This document shows positions 52,466 to 61,068 of a stretch of DNA of 64,000 bases, piece by piece. The notes beneath the pieces are model-generated. The model made no database searches and was not told the origin of the DNA. It saw only the letters and a list, made by a program, of their open reading frames with translations. The stretch is from assembly GCA_026537415.1 (NCBI GenBank), contig JAFNMF010000001.1, positions 303,572 to 367,571 on the forward strand. The letters are read 5' to 3'. This DNA is from Acetobacteraceae bacterium B3987 (lineage in GTDB: Bacteria; Pseudomonadota; Alphaproteobacteria; Acetobacterales; Acetobacteraceae). Every line of letters starts with the position of its first letter. The first letter of the stretch is position 1. Both the position numbers and the translations under genes were made by a program.

Positions 52466-53133
52466 GCAGGAAAAGAGGGGCTGTCCGATTGTACCGGTTG
52501 TAGAGTAACGGCTATGGGACGGTGGTCGGAGCCAAAACGGGGGTAGGCACGTCTGTCTAGTAGCGAGAAACCTCGGACAAGGCAGCGGTCCAGCCGGAGA
52601 GGAACTTTGTCCAGCATACGGTGAGTCTGTTCCCGTGGCCCGACATCTTCGAAACCTCGGAGCATGGCAGGGCCAACTTGATTGAAATCTCCGATGATGA
52701 TGGCACGATCCGACAGAGTTTGTCGGATGAGGCGCAGTTGGCGGCGGTTGAGGATAGGGCCGTGGGATAGGTGGACGTTGGCGAGGCTGAACGGTCCAAA
52801 CCCTGTATCAAATGTCAGAATCTGGGCGGAGCGGTGTGCGGCCAGTCCGGGGGGAAGCATTTGTAGTCGTGGTGGTGTCAGAAACGGATAGCGGCTCCAA
52901 CAGGCGGTACCGTGGACACGCCCCTCCGATGCTAGTCGACTGAAGTACCCGCCTACGAGTTCGGGAAGACGGTTGGTAAATAGGCGACATTCTTGCATGA
53001 GCAGTATGTCGGGCTTCGTGACCCGCATCAGCAGGCGGATATCCTCCAGCGTGGCACCGTCCTCATGAAAGAGATTCCAGCTGACGAGCCGGAGAGCATG
53101 AGGCGGGGCAAGTGGTGATGGCGGGGCCTGCAT
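52462..53133 (-). CDS. Endonuclease/exonuclease/phosphatase family protein
   Basis: 223 residues. The fold's motifs are in order: VSWNLFHEDG, LLMQEC, ANVHLSHGP, IIGDFNQVG and FGSDHRPIAV at the end. The family includes nucleases, phosphodiesterases and lipid phosphatases; substrate is not clear. No signal peptide. Convergent with cls, three bases overlapping. Confidence 0.85.
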   Translation of the reverse strand: MQAPPSPLAPPHALRLVSWNLFHEDGATLEDIRLLMRVTKPDILLMQECRLFTNRLPELVGGYFSRLASEGRVHGTACWSRYPFLTPPRLQMLPPGLAAHRSAQILTFDTGFGPFSLANVHLSHGPILNRRQLRLIRQTLSDRAIIIGDFNQVGPAMLRGFEDVGPREQTHRMLDKVPLRLDRCLVRGFSLLDRRAYPRFGSDHRPIAVTLQPVQSDSPSFPA

Positions 53134-53257
53134 TATTGGAATAACCTAATAATTGGATAGAGATTAGACCTGTCAATGCGGGCCTAACGAAAGGTCCCAC
53201 CATATATGATTTTAGTGGAAAAGAACATCATAAGTACATGTGATTTTAGAGTGAGTG

Positions 53258-53288
53258 CAGTCAGGGTCTTACCTATAGGCCCTGACTG
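53258..53288 (-). terminator. Possible terminator of the polysaccharide locus
   Basis: CAGTCAGGG (53258-53266) pairs with CCCTGACTG (53280-53288), loop of 13. It is 58 bases after the glucosyltransferase stop on the minus strand but lacks a clear U tract. Confidence 0.35.
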
Positions 53289-53345
53289 TATTGGAGATGA
53301 ACAAAAGGGCTGAGTGTTAAATCAGGGTTTCTGGTGTCTATATGC

Positions 53346-55370
53346 TCATTCCATGTTTTCTACGTGGAATTTTTCCCATAGCTCCCTTGTTCTCAGGACA
53401 ACATATTTCTCTCTCTGGGTTAAGTCTTCGACATTCTTCCCCTTAATTTTTCTCAGCCAAAACTTAGTTTTGTGAGGTCTAGAAGCCAGCTTGTCAAAAT
53501 ATCTATGGAAGAACCAAGGTGATTTGATCAGGAATGTGAAGTCGATAGAGGGAGGAACGATTTTGTAAAACATCTTCACGAGTTCTTCTGTGCGTGACAC
53601 GACAAAGGCAGGCTCTACCTCTTGAGGTGAAACAAATATATTTTTTCTTCTAATAAGATCGTTATGAGAGCTCGTAAATTTTACAATTAAAGGAGACAGT
53701 ATCATTCCACACACTAGAGGTATGTAGAAGATCATGAAGGGGAGTTTCCCTATACGTAGAATTTTCTGGACATGAGGTGTGTAATACGAAAATATTACGT
53801 TATTTATTATGTAGCATAGGATAATTCCTAAAAGCACCATCCATCCGGTTAAAGAAAATGCTTCAGACCATTCCAAGCTCCGGTCGTCTCTGTTTTGTGT
53901 ACCCCAATGTAATTTCTTACTAATTGCCCAACAAAGAAGCATTTTTGTTAATTGGCACATATAGAGGGGTGAAACGAAGATACTATATATAACGCAAAAG
54001 ACATACGATATTATTGCCTTCGACATGCCGCCGAATAGATAGGACTTTCGTGTTTTATGGATGTATGTAAGATATATTATGCCGTGTGAGACAATAGAGA
54101 ATATTAAGAAAAAGATCATAAATCCAAAAATAAACTTGAATTTAGTCATAATAATTAAAGATTTAAGCGGATGTTTAAAAATATAAATTATGCCGAAAGA
54201 CGATAAAAGTAAGAAAATCCAACCAAATAGGGGATTTATATATGTAATTGCACTCGTAAAAAGACGAACTTTATGGAATGGCTTTATTCCTCTCAGAAAC
54301 AGAACACGTAGATAGGTCATGCTTCCGTACATCCAACGCATTTCACGCTGGAAATCATCAATAAAATTGGTAGGTAATTCTTCAAAACTTTGAATTTGTG
54401 GAAGAGACCAGATCTCATAGCCTGCGCTGCCCAAGAGGGCCGCTTCAACATAATCGTGCGAAAGAGGACGTCCTGCTCCCCATGGCCCTTTGCGTTTTAG
54501 GATGGGAAGGCTGCAATGTTTTGCAAATGCTTGAACTCGTATAATTGCATTATGTCCATAATAGTACGAATTTCCCATATAAAAGAAATATTGTCTGAAA
54601 GATCCAACCGCAAGAGATATTGATGAAATGAACTTGCTGATTCTGGAATAGAGAGTATTTCTCATGACCATGCTAAGATCAGCCTGCACTATGCCGATAT
54701 TATCATTTCCCTCCATGGTGCGGGCCATAAGGTCAATAGAATGAGCAGGAACTACGCTATCTGCGTCAAGCATCAGCATGTATTTATATGATGGTGAGAA
54801 TCTTTTTATAAAATCTGAAATATTCCCTATTTTAGCGTCGCCATTATATATTCTATGGCGATAAATAATTGTCGTTGTGGGGTACATTTCCTTTATTTTT
54901 TCTATAGCATAGAGCTCTTGCGAAACAAGGTCTATGTTTCTGCTATCTGAAAGAACAAAGAAATGAAATTGCTCATGCTGAGCTATAGACTGTAGGTCTT
55001 CAGCCATAGCGCAAATAGCAGCAGAGACCCTCCTAATGTCCTCATGATACACTGGCATAATAATTGCCGTTAGTGTGTCTTTAGAGAGCGCACGGGCCTT
55101 ATGAATAGGGTTATATTTGTCTTTTTCTAGTGGCTTAAGTGACGCAAAAATACCAAACCATACGCCAACAATATAAGTAGCCCCGAGATAGCTCAGGGCT
55201 ATGTAACAGACCAGAAATGGAACTATTACATATAAAGAGTAGTTATATAGAACCAAAAAAGCTGCAGTTCCTAGGCCGAGCAATGTTACGAGCATTAATG
55301 AAAGAATACGACCTAGGAATACCCTCTTCTTGCAAACTGCTTCCCAATTTTGCCGTTCAGAAGAAGACAT
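53346..55370 (-). CDS. OpgH/MdoH-like membrane glucosyltransferase
   Basis: 674 residues. Two membrane helices at 22-45 and 48-75, then a family 2 glycosyltransferase domain: MPVYHED (105-111), SDS (141-143), DADS (202-205), GHNAIIR (272-278), HDYVEAALL (305-313) and QREMRW (341-346). These match OpgH, which polymerises UDP-glucose into periplasmic glucan. Several more helices follow (to about 580). The DNA is AT-rich. It is the last gene of the locus and its ATG lies in the last codons of the upstream 81-residue gene. The product may be a glucan or another polymer. Confidence 0.82.
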   Translation of the reverse strand: MSSSERQNWEAVCKKRVFLGRILSLMLVTLLGLGTAAFLVLYNYSLYVIVPFLVCYIALSYLGATYIVGVWFGIFASLKPLEKDKYNPIHKARALSKDTLTAIIMPVYHEDIRRVSAAICAMAEDLQSIAQHEQFHFFVLSDSRNIDLVSQELYAIEKIKEMYPTTTIIYRHRIYNGDAKIGNISDFIKRFSPSYKYMLMLDADSVVPAHSIDLMARTMEGNDNIGIVQADLSMVMRNTLYSRISKFISSISLAVGSFRQYFFYMGNSYYYGHNAIIRVQAFAKHCSLPILKRKGPWGAGRPLSHDYVEAALLGSAGYEIWSLPQIQSFEELPTNFIDDFQREMRWMYGSMTYLRVLFLRGIKPFHKVRLFTSAITYINPLFGWIFLLLSSFGIIYIFKHPLKSLIIMTKFKFIFGFMIFFLIFSIVSHGIIYLTYIHKTRKSYLFGGMSKAIISYVFCVIYSIFVSPLYMCQLTKMLLCWAISKKLHWGTQNRDDRSLEWSEAFSLTGWMVLLGIILCYIINNVIFSYYTPHVQKILRIGKLPFMIFYIPLVCGMILSPLIVKFTSSHNDLIRRKNIFVSPQEVEPAFVVSRTEELVKMFYKIVPPSIDFTFLIKSPWFFHRYFDKLASRPHKTKFWLRKIKGKNVEDLTQREKYVVLRTRELWEKFHVENME

Positions 55371-55602
55371 ATTTCTTTACCATCTTTTTAAGGGAGTCAG
55401 TGGGATGATGTGCGTTTGAAAATCTTTTATTAAATATTTTTACATTTTCATGCTCTGATTTAGCGACAATATGACGCTTAGTGAATTTCTTCACATCTTC
55501 CCATGACGTAATATGCTCCAGATCGGAGTGGGTAAGCTCTAAATTGGGCAGAGCCTTAGCGATATAGGAAAATAGGAGGTCCTTATTACGCAGAATCTGC
55601 AT
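55357..55602 (-). CDS. Unknown 81-residue protein in the polysaccharide locus
   Basis: 81 residues beginning MQILRNKDLLFSY and ending KKMVKKYVFF, basic (many Lys, His). No membrane segment, no recognised family. It overlaps the glucosyltransferase by 14 bases and starts 22 bases after the export gene's stop, with AGGATAACAGGAC as ribosome site. The central ELTHSDLEHITSWEDVKKF may be helical. Its position suggests a partner or regulator of the synthase. Confidence 0.6.
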   Translation of the reverse strand: MQILRNKDLLFSYIAKALPNLELTHSDLEHITSWEDVKKFTKRHIVAKSEHENVKIFNKRFSNAHHPTDSLKKMVKKYVFF

Positions 55603-55624
55603 GTCCTGTTATCCTTAATATAGT

Positions 55625-56764
55625 TTATTTGACCGCTGCTGCGTTCATACCCTGCCCAGCAATGAACATGAACATACCCAACACCTGTTGCATGGTGACA
55701 GAGCGGGATGCAGGTGCGTACACCATATCTCCGTCCTCGATCGGCATAATCTGGGATGCTTCCATACCTTCGACACGGTCAAAATTGATCCGATACATAA
55801 CGGATCGATCTTTTTTCAGCACGAATACGGCGCGTCCTTGAGCTGTCTGTGGGTTAAGACCGTTCACAGAAGCCATAACCTGGGACAATGTTGGCACCTG
55901 GGAGAATGGACTCATGCGAGGAGCTGTCCAGCCTGCACCCAAACACAGTACACGCACATTGGGTTTATGTTGCAATGCAATCCTGTCACCGGGTTGCAAT
56001 TGAATGGTATGGAGTAATGCCGTTCTAAGTGGGATATCGTAACTCTGCTCAGCTCGAGCCAAGAAAACATTCAGCCCCAAATCACTACCATGCAGAGGTT
56101 CTCCATTTACATAGCCACCGGCCTGCGCAATGGCTTCCGCTAGGGAAATACCACCATCATTCCAGTTTATGATAGTAGGCTTGTTGACCGCACCCATAAC
56201 AATGATGTTCTGGCCGTGGCTGACTTCAAATTGGATAGATACTTCGACGGTTTCAAACTGATGCGTAGCTGCTAGCTGGGCACGAATAATATTTTGTGCC
56301 TGATGGGTGGTAACTCCAGCTATCTTGACGAGCCCTGCATAGGGGATATCAATTTTACCCTCAGCATCAACTGAGTAAATCCCCATTTTTGATTGTCCGG
56401 GAGCTACAGAGCCGGGAGCAACATTTGTACTGGTTTCAGAAGTCGCAAGTTGTCCACCGCCCTGTGTCCATATGGTGATGCGTAGCTGGTCACCGGGAGA
56501 CACCCTATTTCTAGGAATGTTTGTAGCAGGGGCGTTCAATGTATCGAGAAGATTTCTCTCCTGATTCTTATCGTTGATTTCTACCTTATTTGCAAGTTGC
56601 TGCGCTAGAACCGTATCAACGTCATACAGGGGAGGAGCTTGGTGCTTTTTTACCTGTTCCTTAATGTAACTTGCATGGGGACCGGTGGATGGCATGAAGG
56701 CGCACCCGGAGGTCGATGCGAGGAGAAACCCAGCTGCGATGGCTGTTGCGGTTTTCTTTGTCAT
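55625..56764 (-). CDS. Polysaccharide export outer-membrane lipoprotein (Wza/KpsD-like)
   Basis: 379 residues. MTKKTATAIAAGFLLASTSGC is a lipoprotein-type signal (cleavage at Cys 21, box not perfect). The Poly_export domain is RVSPGDQLRITIWTQGG and KIDIPYAGLVKIAGVTTHQA, then SLBB-like repeats (IIVMGAVNKPTIINWNDGG, VRVLCLGAGW). It would form the export channel in the outer membrane. ATG 56764 gives a normal signal; a GTG at 56815 overlapping the upstream stop is another option and would add 17 residues. Confidence 0.85.
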   Translation of the reverse strand: MTKKTATAIAAGFLLASTSGCAFMPSTGPHASYIKEQVKKHQAPPLYDVDTVLAQQLANKVEINDKNQERNLLDTLNAPATNIPRNRVSPGDQLRITIWTQGGGQLATSETSTNVAPGSVAPGQSKMGIYSVDAEGKIDIPYAGLVKIAGVTTHQAQNIIRAQLAATHQFETVEVSIQFEVSHGQNIIVMGAVNKPTIINWNDGGISLAEAIAQAGGYVNGEPLHGSDLGLNVFLARAEQSYDIPLRTALLHTIQLQPGDRIALQHKPNVRVLCLGAGWTAPRMSPFSQVPTLSQVMASVNGLNPQTAQGRAVFVLKKDRSVMYRINFDRVEGMEASQIMPIEDGDMVYAPASRSVTMQQVLGMFMFIAGQGMNAAAVK

Positions 56765-56811
56765 GGTGTGTGTTCCACAGCTGAATAAATCATGAATCAA
56801 CATCAAGGGCC

Positions 56812-57870
56812 TCACTTAATAATAAGGTAGATAACGAACGAGACTACAAAGATGATGAGTATCCACATGAGTGCTAGTGGACGTGTTGCATCCGTAGGAT
56901 GAACGGGACTTTCCACTTCGTCTATATAATAAGCATGTCGGATAGAGTTTTGTTCGCTTTCCAACAGGCTTTGCTCATCCAGCATGATGAGCTTTGAATC
57001 TTGTTCTGCCGCAGCTTCCAATCTGCCATATTCTTTATATGTGGCTGATTTCTTGGAGATGTTATTGCGTTGACGCGCAATTTCATTATCAAGTGCAGAG
57101 AGCTGCGTTCTTAACGTCTCAATTTGTTGTCCCCGTGCAGCAAGGAAAGCCGTAGCGGCAGCACGTGTATCAACAGAGATACGTTCTTTTTCAACTGCGG
57201 CAAGACCATTGATCAGTATCTGATAGTCACTTTTAAGGTCGGGAATGCCAGCTCGTTTCTGCAAGGCGGCAATTTTATCAAGGTCATCATTCAGCCTATT
57301 TCTATCAGAACCAATCTTATGCACGAGCATGTCATGTTCAGCCTGATCGGCCTTGATGCCGCTTTCGGCTAGTTTTTTGCGTGCTAGCTCCAATACTTCC
57401 TTATTGAGATTCCATGAAAAATCAGGCGAATAACTATCTACATTTAAGGTAATTAAACCGGAATTTTCATCAACCTTCGCCGTGACATGCCTTTGATAAT
57501 AAGACCATAGACGCATCTGGTTAGAGGAAAAGAGCGTCAGCGGCCCTCCAAATGAAGAAGGCCAATCGCCCTGTTCCCAGTGTTTCTTCAATCTGTCAGG
57601 CTGTAGAGCTTGGAAGGCGTCCCAGCTGGCAACGTATTTCGTTAGGACGTAAGAGCCGGGGGAAGCAGTGCTACCTCCTATTCCTTCCATACCTCCACCG
57701 CTGGACTGAGAATTCTGTTCTGCTTCATAAACACGCAGAATGGCCGTACTTTCGTAACGTGGCGTAGCCCAGATGAGTAGATAGAGGGCAGACACTAGGG
57801 AGGGTATACCGCAGGACCACCAGAAAATCTTTTTTCGATAAAAAATTCTTTCCAAGCTTTCCGCACTCAT
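56812..57870 (-). CDS. Polysaccharide chain-length / KpsE-like inner-membrane protein
   Basis: 352 residues. One membrane helix near the start (FWWSCGIPSLVSALYLLIWA, ends about 33) and one at the end (LALMWILIIFVVSFVIYLIIK). Between them lies a periplasmic part with a long coiled coil (about 160-300). This is the Wzz/KpsE-type polysaccharide co-polymerase family; no kinase domain is present. First gene of the locus, AAGGAC before the ATG. Confidence 0.82.
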   Translation of the reverse strand: MSAESLERIFYRKKIFWWSCGIPSLVSALYLLIWATPRYESTAILRVYEAEQNSQSSGGGMEGIGGSTASPGSYVLTKYVASWDAFQALQPDRLKKHWEQGDWPSSFGGPLTLFSSNQMRLWSYYQRHVTAKVDENSGLITLNVDSYSPDFSWNLNKEVLELARKKLAESGIKADQAEHDMLVHKIGSDRNRLNDDLDKIAALQKRAGIPDLKSDYQILINGLAAVEKERISVDTRAAATAFLAARGQQIETLRTQLSALDNEIARQRNNISKKSATYKEYGRLEAAAEQDSKLIMLDEQSLLESEQNSIRHAYYIDEVESPVHPTDATRPLALMWILIIFVVSFVIYLIIK

Positions 57871-58252
57871 CGATATGTCCTTAATCTACTGGATGGATGC
57901 TTATAACACCGCACCAATAATTTTCAAATACTTTATTATTTACTTCGCCATGAATAAAAACTAAAGTAAAAAAAGTTAATATACTATGGACATATGGCTG
58001 AATGGGCAGATCAATAAAATATTTTATTGATAATAATTCGCAATAAATAAAAACAAAAATATCATTCTTTAATTGTTGTTTGTATTTTTCTAAAATATAA
58101 GAAACGTATAGCATCTATATTTGTTTTTATTATTTGTTTTTTATTTTATACCTTTTTGGGAATTTATTCTGAGTAATTTGACACTCGCATCTGTTGATCT
58201 CTTTGAGATTCTTAGTCAGTGTGGATGGTCTGGTGCAGCAGGAGAGGCGGGC
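57871..58252. other. AT-rich divergent region between the polysaccharide locus and metC
   Basis: 382 bases very rich in A and T between 57930 and 58180. It holds the promoter candidate at 57900-57927 for the left-going locus. A perfect TTGACA at 58178 faces metC but lacks a good -10 at the right distance. A 77-codon open frame on the minus strand (57881-58114) looks accidental. Confidence 0.5.
57900..57927 (-). promoter_or_regulatory. Promoter candidate for the polysaccharide locus
   Basis: On the minus strand TTGAAA (57922-57927) and TATAAG (57900-57905), each one mismatch from the sigma-70 consensus, are 16 bases apart. The predicted transcript would begin about 20 bases before the ATG of the KpsE-like gene. 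Confidence 0.45.
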
Positions 58253-59479
58253 ATGAAAAATATAGACAAAGATATAGCGGTAGGGCCTGTCATAGGTGAA
58301 GGGTGGCAGAAATTCGCAACTTTTCTGACGCATGCAGGTAGGCAGCATCCGGAGAGGCGGGGCAATTTCGTCAACATGCCGGTTGAACGTGGCTCAACGG
58401 TCGTCTTCCCGACGGTTGAGGATATGGAAGCACAAGGCGGACATGCCTATGACCATCAGCTCGTCTATGGGGCTATGGGGAATCCGGTCCAGCACAGGCT
58501 GGAGCAGGTGATTGCTGCGCTGGAAGGTGGTACTCATACGCAGGTCGTCAATTCCGGTCTGGCAGCCTGTAGCGTGGCTCTTCTGGCCTTCCTGAAAGCC
58601 GGGGATCATCTGCTTCTGCCTGATTCAGTCTATGGTCCGACACGACGTTTTGCCCTTGGCACTCTGGCCCGGTTTGGCGTGGAGACCAGTTTCTATCCAC
58701 CCCGTGCGGATGAGGCGACCCTGCGCTCTCACATCCAGCCTAATACGGCTGTGATCTTTGCTGAAAGCCCCGGAAGTCATACGTTTGAAGTGCAGGACAT
58801 CCCTCTGATTGCCCGGATGGCACATGGGGCCGGGGCACGGCTGCTGCTGGACAATACATGGGGGATCGGAGCGTTCCAGCCTTTCACGTCGGGGGTGGAT
58901 GTGTCCATTCAGGCCCTGACGAAATATCCCAGTGGTCATGCTGATGTCATTCTTGGGTCGATCACGGTGCAGCGACCGGAATACTGGCAGGCTCTGCGCC
59001 GTACGGCGATCGAACTGGGGGCCTGCGGTGCCCCGGATGACTGCTGGCTGACCCTCCGTGGGCTGAAGACAATGGCCGTCCGTCTCTCCCAGCAGGCCCG
59101 CTCCGCTTATGAGCTGGCTCTCTGGCTGGAAAGCAGATCGGAGGTGGCTTATGTGCGTCATCCGGCTCTGCCCGGCTGTCCCGGCCATGAAATATGGAAA
59201 CGTGATTTTACCGATGCCAGCGGCCTGTTTGGTGTGGAGCTGGCAGATGGCATTTCGCAGGAAGCGATGATTGCCATGCTGAATGGGCTGAACCTGTTCA
59301 GCATCGGGGCCAGCTGGGGCGGGTATGAAAGCCTTGTCCTGCCGACCTCCGGTGGCCTGACACGCAGTCATAAAGATGGCCTGCCCAGGGGGGCAGCGTT
59401 TCGCATTCAGGTCGGGCTGGAGAATGTTGCGGACCTGAAGGCCGATCTGACCCGTGGGCTGGATGGGCTGAAACGCTGA
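58253..59479 (+). CDS. metC: Cystathionine beta-lyase
   Basis: 408 residues of the Cys/Met PLP-dependent family. The PLP lysine is in QALTKYPSGHADV, the substrate region in YGPTRRFALGTL, and the late VGLENVADLKADL is conserved. In MetC-type enzymes it splits cystathionine to homocysteine. Related cystathionine gamma-synthase or other family members cannot be fully excluded. ATG 58253 has GGAGAGG at good spacing; the open frame upstream starts in AT-rich DNA. Confidence 0.88.
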   Translation: MKNIDKDIAVGPVIGEGWQKFATFLTHAGRQHPERRGNFVNMPVERGSTVVFPTVEDMEAQGGHAYDHQLVYGAMGNPVQHRLEQVIAALEGGTHTQVVNSGLAACSVALLAFLKAGDHLLLPDSVYGPTRRFALGTLARFGVETSFYPPRADEATLRSHIQPNTAVIFAESPGSHTFEVQDIPLIARMAHGAGARLLLDNTWGIGAFQPFTSGVDVSIQALTKYPSGHADVILGSITVQRPEYWQALRRTAIELGACGAPDDCWLTLRGLKTMAVRLSQQARSAYELALWLESRSEVAYVRHPALPGCPGHEIWKRDFTDASGLFGVELADGISQEAMIAMLNGLNLFSIGASWGGYESLVLPTSGGLTRSHKDGLPRGAAFRIQVGLENVADLKADLTRGLDGLKR

Positions 59480-59481
59480 GA

Positions 59482-60978
59482 TCAGAGAGGCGTGCGGTAG
59501 GAGAGAGCTTCTGCCGCATGGTGTTTCTGCACGGTTTCCGTGCCATCCAGATCAGCAATCGTGCGGGCGACACGGAACATGCGTGTGATGCCGCGATGGG
59601 AAAGCTTCATCCGTAAGGCGGCCTGCTCGGCCAAGGTCAGGGCATCGGCCTCAAACTGGAATCCTTCGGGAGGCATCACGGCGTTGCAGGCTCCCTGACG
59701 TTCCATCTGCCGGTCATAGGCTTTCTGCACTCTGGCCCGGACTTCCGCACTGCTTTCTCCCGTCGGGGCACGGCTGATGGCCAGTGGAGACAGGGAGTGG
59801 ATATGCACGCACAGATCCATACGGTCCAGCATCGGGCCGGAGATGCGTGCCGTGTATTCCTGAGCACAGCGTGGTGCCCGGTTGCAGGCCCGTTCCCTGT
59901 CATGGATGTATCCGCAGCGGCAGGGATTCATGGCGGCAATAAGCTGGAAGCGGGCCGGGTAGTGCGTATGGCGTGCCGCACGGGAAATCGTGACCTCGCC
60001 TGATTCAACGGGCTGGCGGAGGCCTTCAAGGCAGTTACGGGGAAATTCGGGAAATTCATCCAGAAACAGCACGCCATTATGTGCGAGGCTGACCTCGCCG
60101 GGCATGGCTTTTGGTCCACCACCAACCAGAGCAGGCAATGTCGTGTTATGATGAGGAGCACGATAGGGCGGGCGATTGACGAGCTGTCCGGCAGGCAGCA
60201 GGCCACCGATGCTGTGGATGCGACTGGTTTCCAGTATTTCAGCGGCGGTGAGGTCGGGCAGGATACCGGGCAGACGGCTGGCGAGCATGGATTTGCCAGA
60301 CCCCGGCGGGCCGGACATGAGCAGGGAATGACGCCCCGCAGCGGCGATTTCCAGCACACGGCGGGCCTGCATCATGCCTTTCACATCCCGCAGGTCGGGG
60401 CCGTAATCGGGCGGCTGAGGAGCCGGTGGTGGTTCATCTGGCAGGGGCTGTTCCTTGCGGAGATGGCCGATCAGAGCCTTGAGGGACGGCGTGGCAACGA
60501 CTTCCAGATCAGGATGGCCCCAACGTGCTTCTGCGCCCTGTGAAGCGGGGCAGATTAGTCCCTGTTCCTGTGCAGAGGCTGTCAGGGCGGCGCAGAGAAT
60601 GCCGTTTACGGGGTTGATCGTACCATCAAGGGCGATTTCACCCAGAGCGGCCAGATGGGTCACGGCTTCTGCCGGAATGACGCCCATGGCGACCAGCACG
60701 CCAAGGGCGATGGGCAGATCAAAGTGTGCTCCTTCCTTGGGGAGGTCAGCCGGCGTGAGATTGACGAGAATCCGTTTTGGGGGGAGAGCCAGCCCCATGG
60801 CTGAGAGGGCAGCCCGGACACGCTCCCGTGATTCAGCAATGGCACGGGCGGGCATCCCGACAATGATGAAGGAGGGAAGTCCGCTGGAAATCTGTACTTC
60901 CACCATGACAGGCAATGCATCGATTCCAGAAAAGGTGAAACTCTGGATGCGGGCAAGGGAGGGCGGTATGGCCGACAT
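59482..60978 (-). CDS. comM: ComM/YifB-family AAA+ ATPase (Mg-chelatase-like)
   Basis: 498 residues. N-terminal Lon-protease-like domain (FTFSGIDALPVMVEVQISSGLPSFIIVGMPARAI), then Walker A GPPGSGKSMLA, Walker B VLFLDEFPEF, a C-terminal Mg-chelatase domain with CRCGYIHD and YTARISGPMLDRMDL. ComM is a branch-migration helicase that promotes integration of DNA in natural transformation. Convergent with metC with a two-base gap; downstream of serA, separated by a terminator. Confidence 0.92.
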   Translation of the reverse strand: MSAIPPSLARIQSFTFSGIDALPVMVEVQISSGLPSFIIVGMPARAIAESRERVRAALSAMGLALPPKRILVNLTPADLPKEGAHFDLPIALGVLVAMGVIPAEAVTHLAALGEIALDGTINPVNGILCAALTASAQEQGLICPASQGAEARWGHPDLEVVATPSLKALIGHLRKEQPLPDEPPPAPQPPDYGPDLRDVKGMMQARRVLEIAAAGRHSLLMSGPPGSGKSMLASRLPGILPDLTAAEILETSRIHSIGGLLPAGQLVNRPPYRAPHHNTTLPALVGGGPKAMPGEVSLAHNGVLFLDEFPEFPRNCLEGLRQPVESGEVTISRAARHTHYPARFQLIAAMNPCRCGYIHDRERACNRAPRCAQEYTARISGPMLDRMDLCVHIHSLSPLAISRAPTGESSAEVRARVQKAYDRQMERQGACNAVMPPEGFQFEADALTLAEQAALRMKLSHRGITRMFRVARTIADLDGTETVQKHHAAEALSYRTPL

Positions 60979-61008
60979 GGCGGGAATTTTCCTTATGGGC
61001 CGGATATG

Positions 61009-61040
61009 AAACCGCCCGACAGAGGGACTGCCGGGCGGTT
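61009..61040 (-). terminator. Terminator of serA
   Basis: AACCGCCCG (61009-61017) pairs with CGGGCGGTT (61032-61040), loop of 14. Minus-strand U run is short (TTTC). It lies between serA and comM. Confidence 0.6.
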
Positions 61041-61068
61041 ATCAGGAACAGGACGGAACCGTGGAGGC

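Noticed and set aside
57881-58114. 77-codon minus-strand frame upstream of the polysaccharide locus
   Set aside because: Made of AT-rich intergenic DNA, overlaps the promoter candidate, no ribosome site or family.
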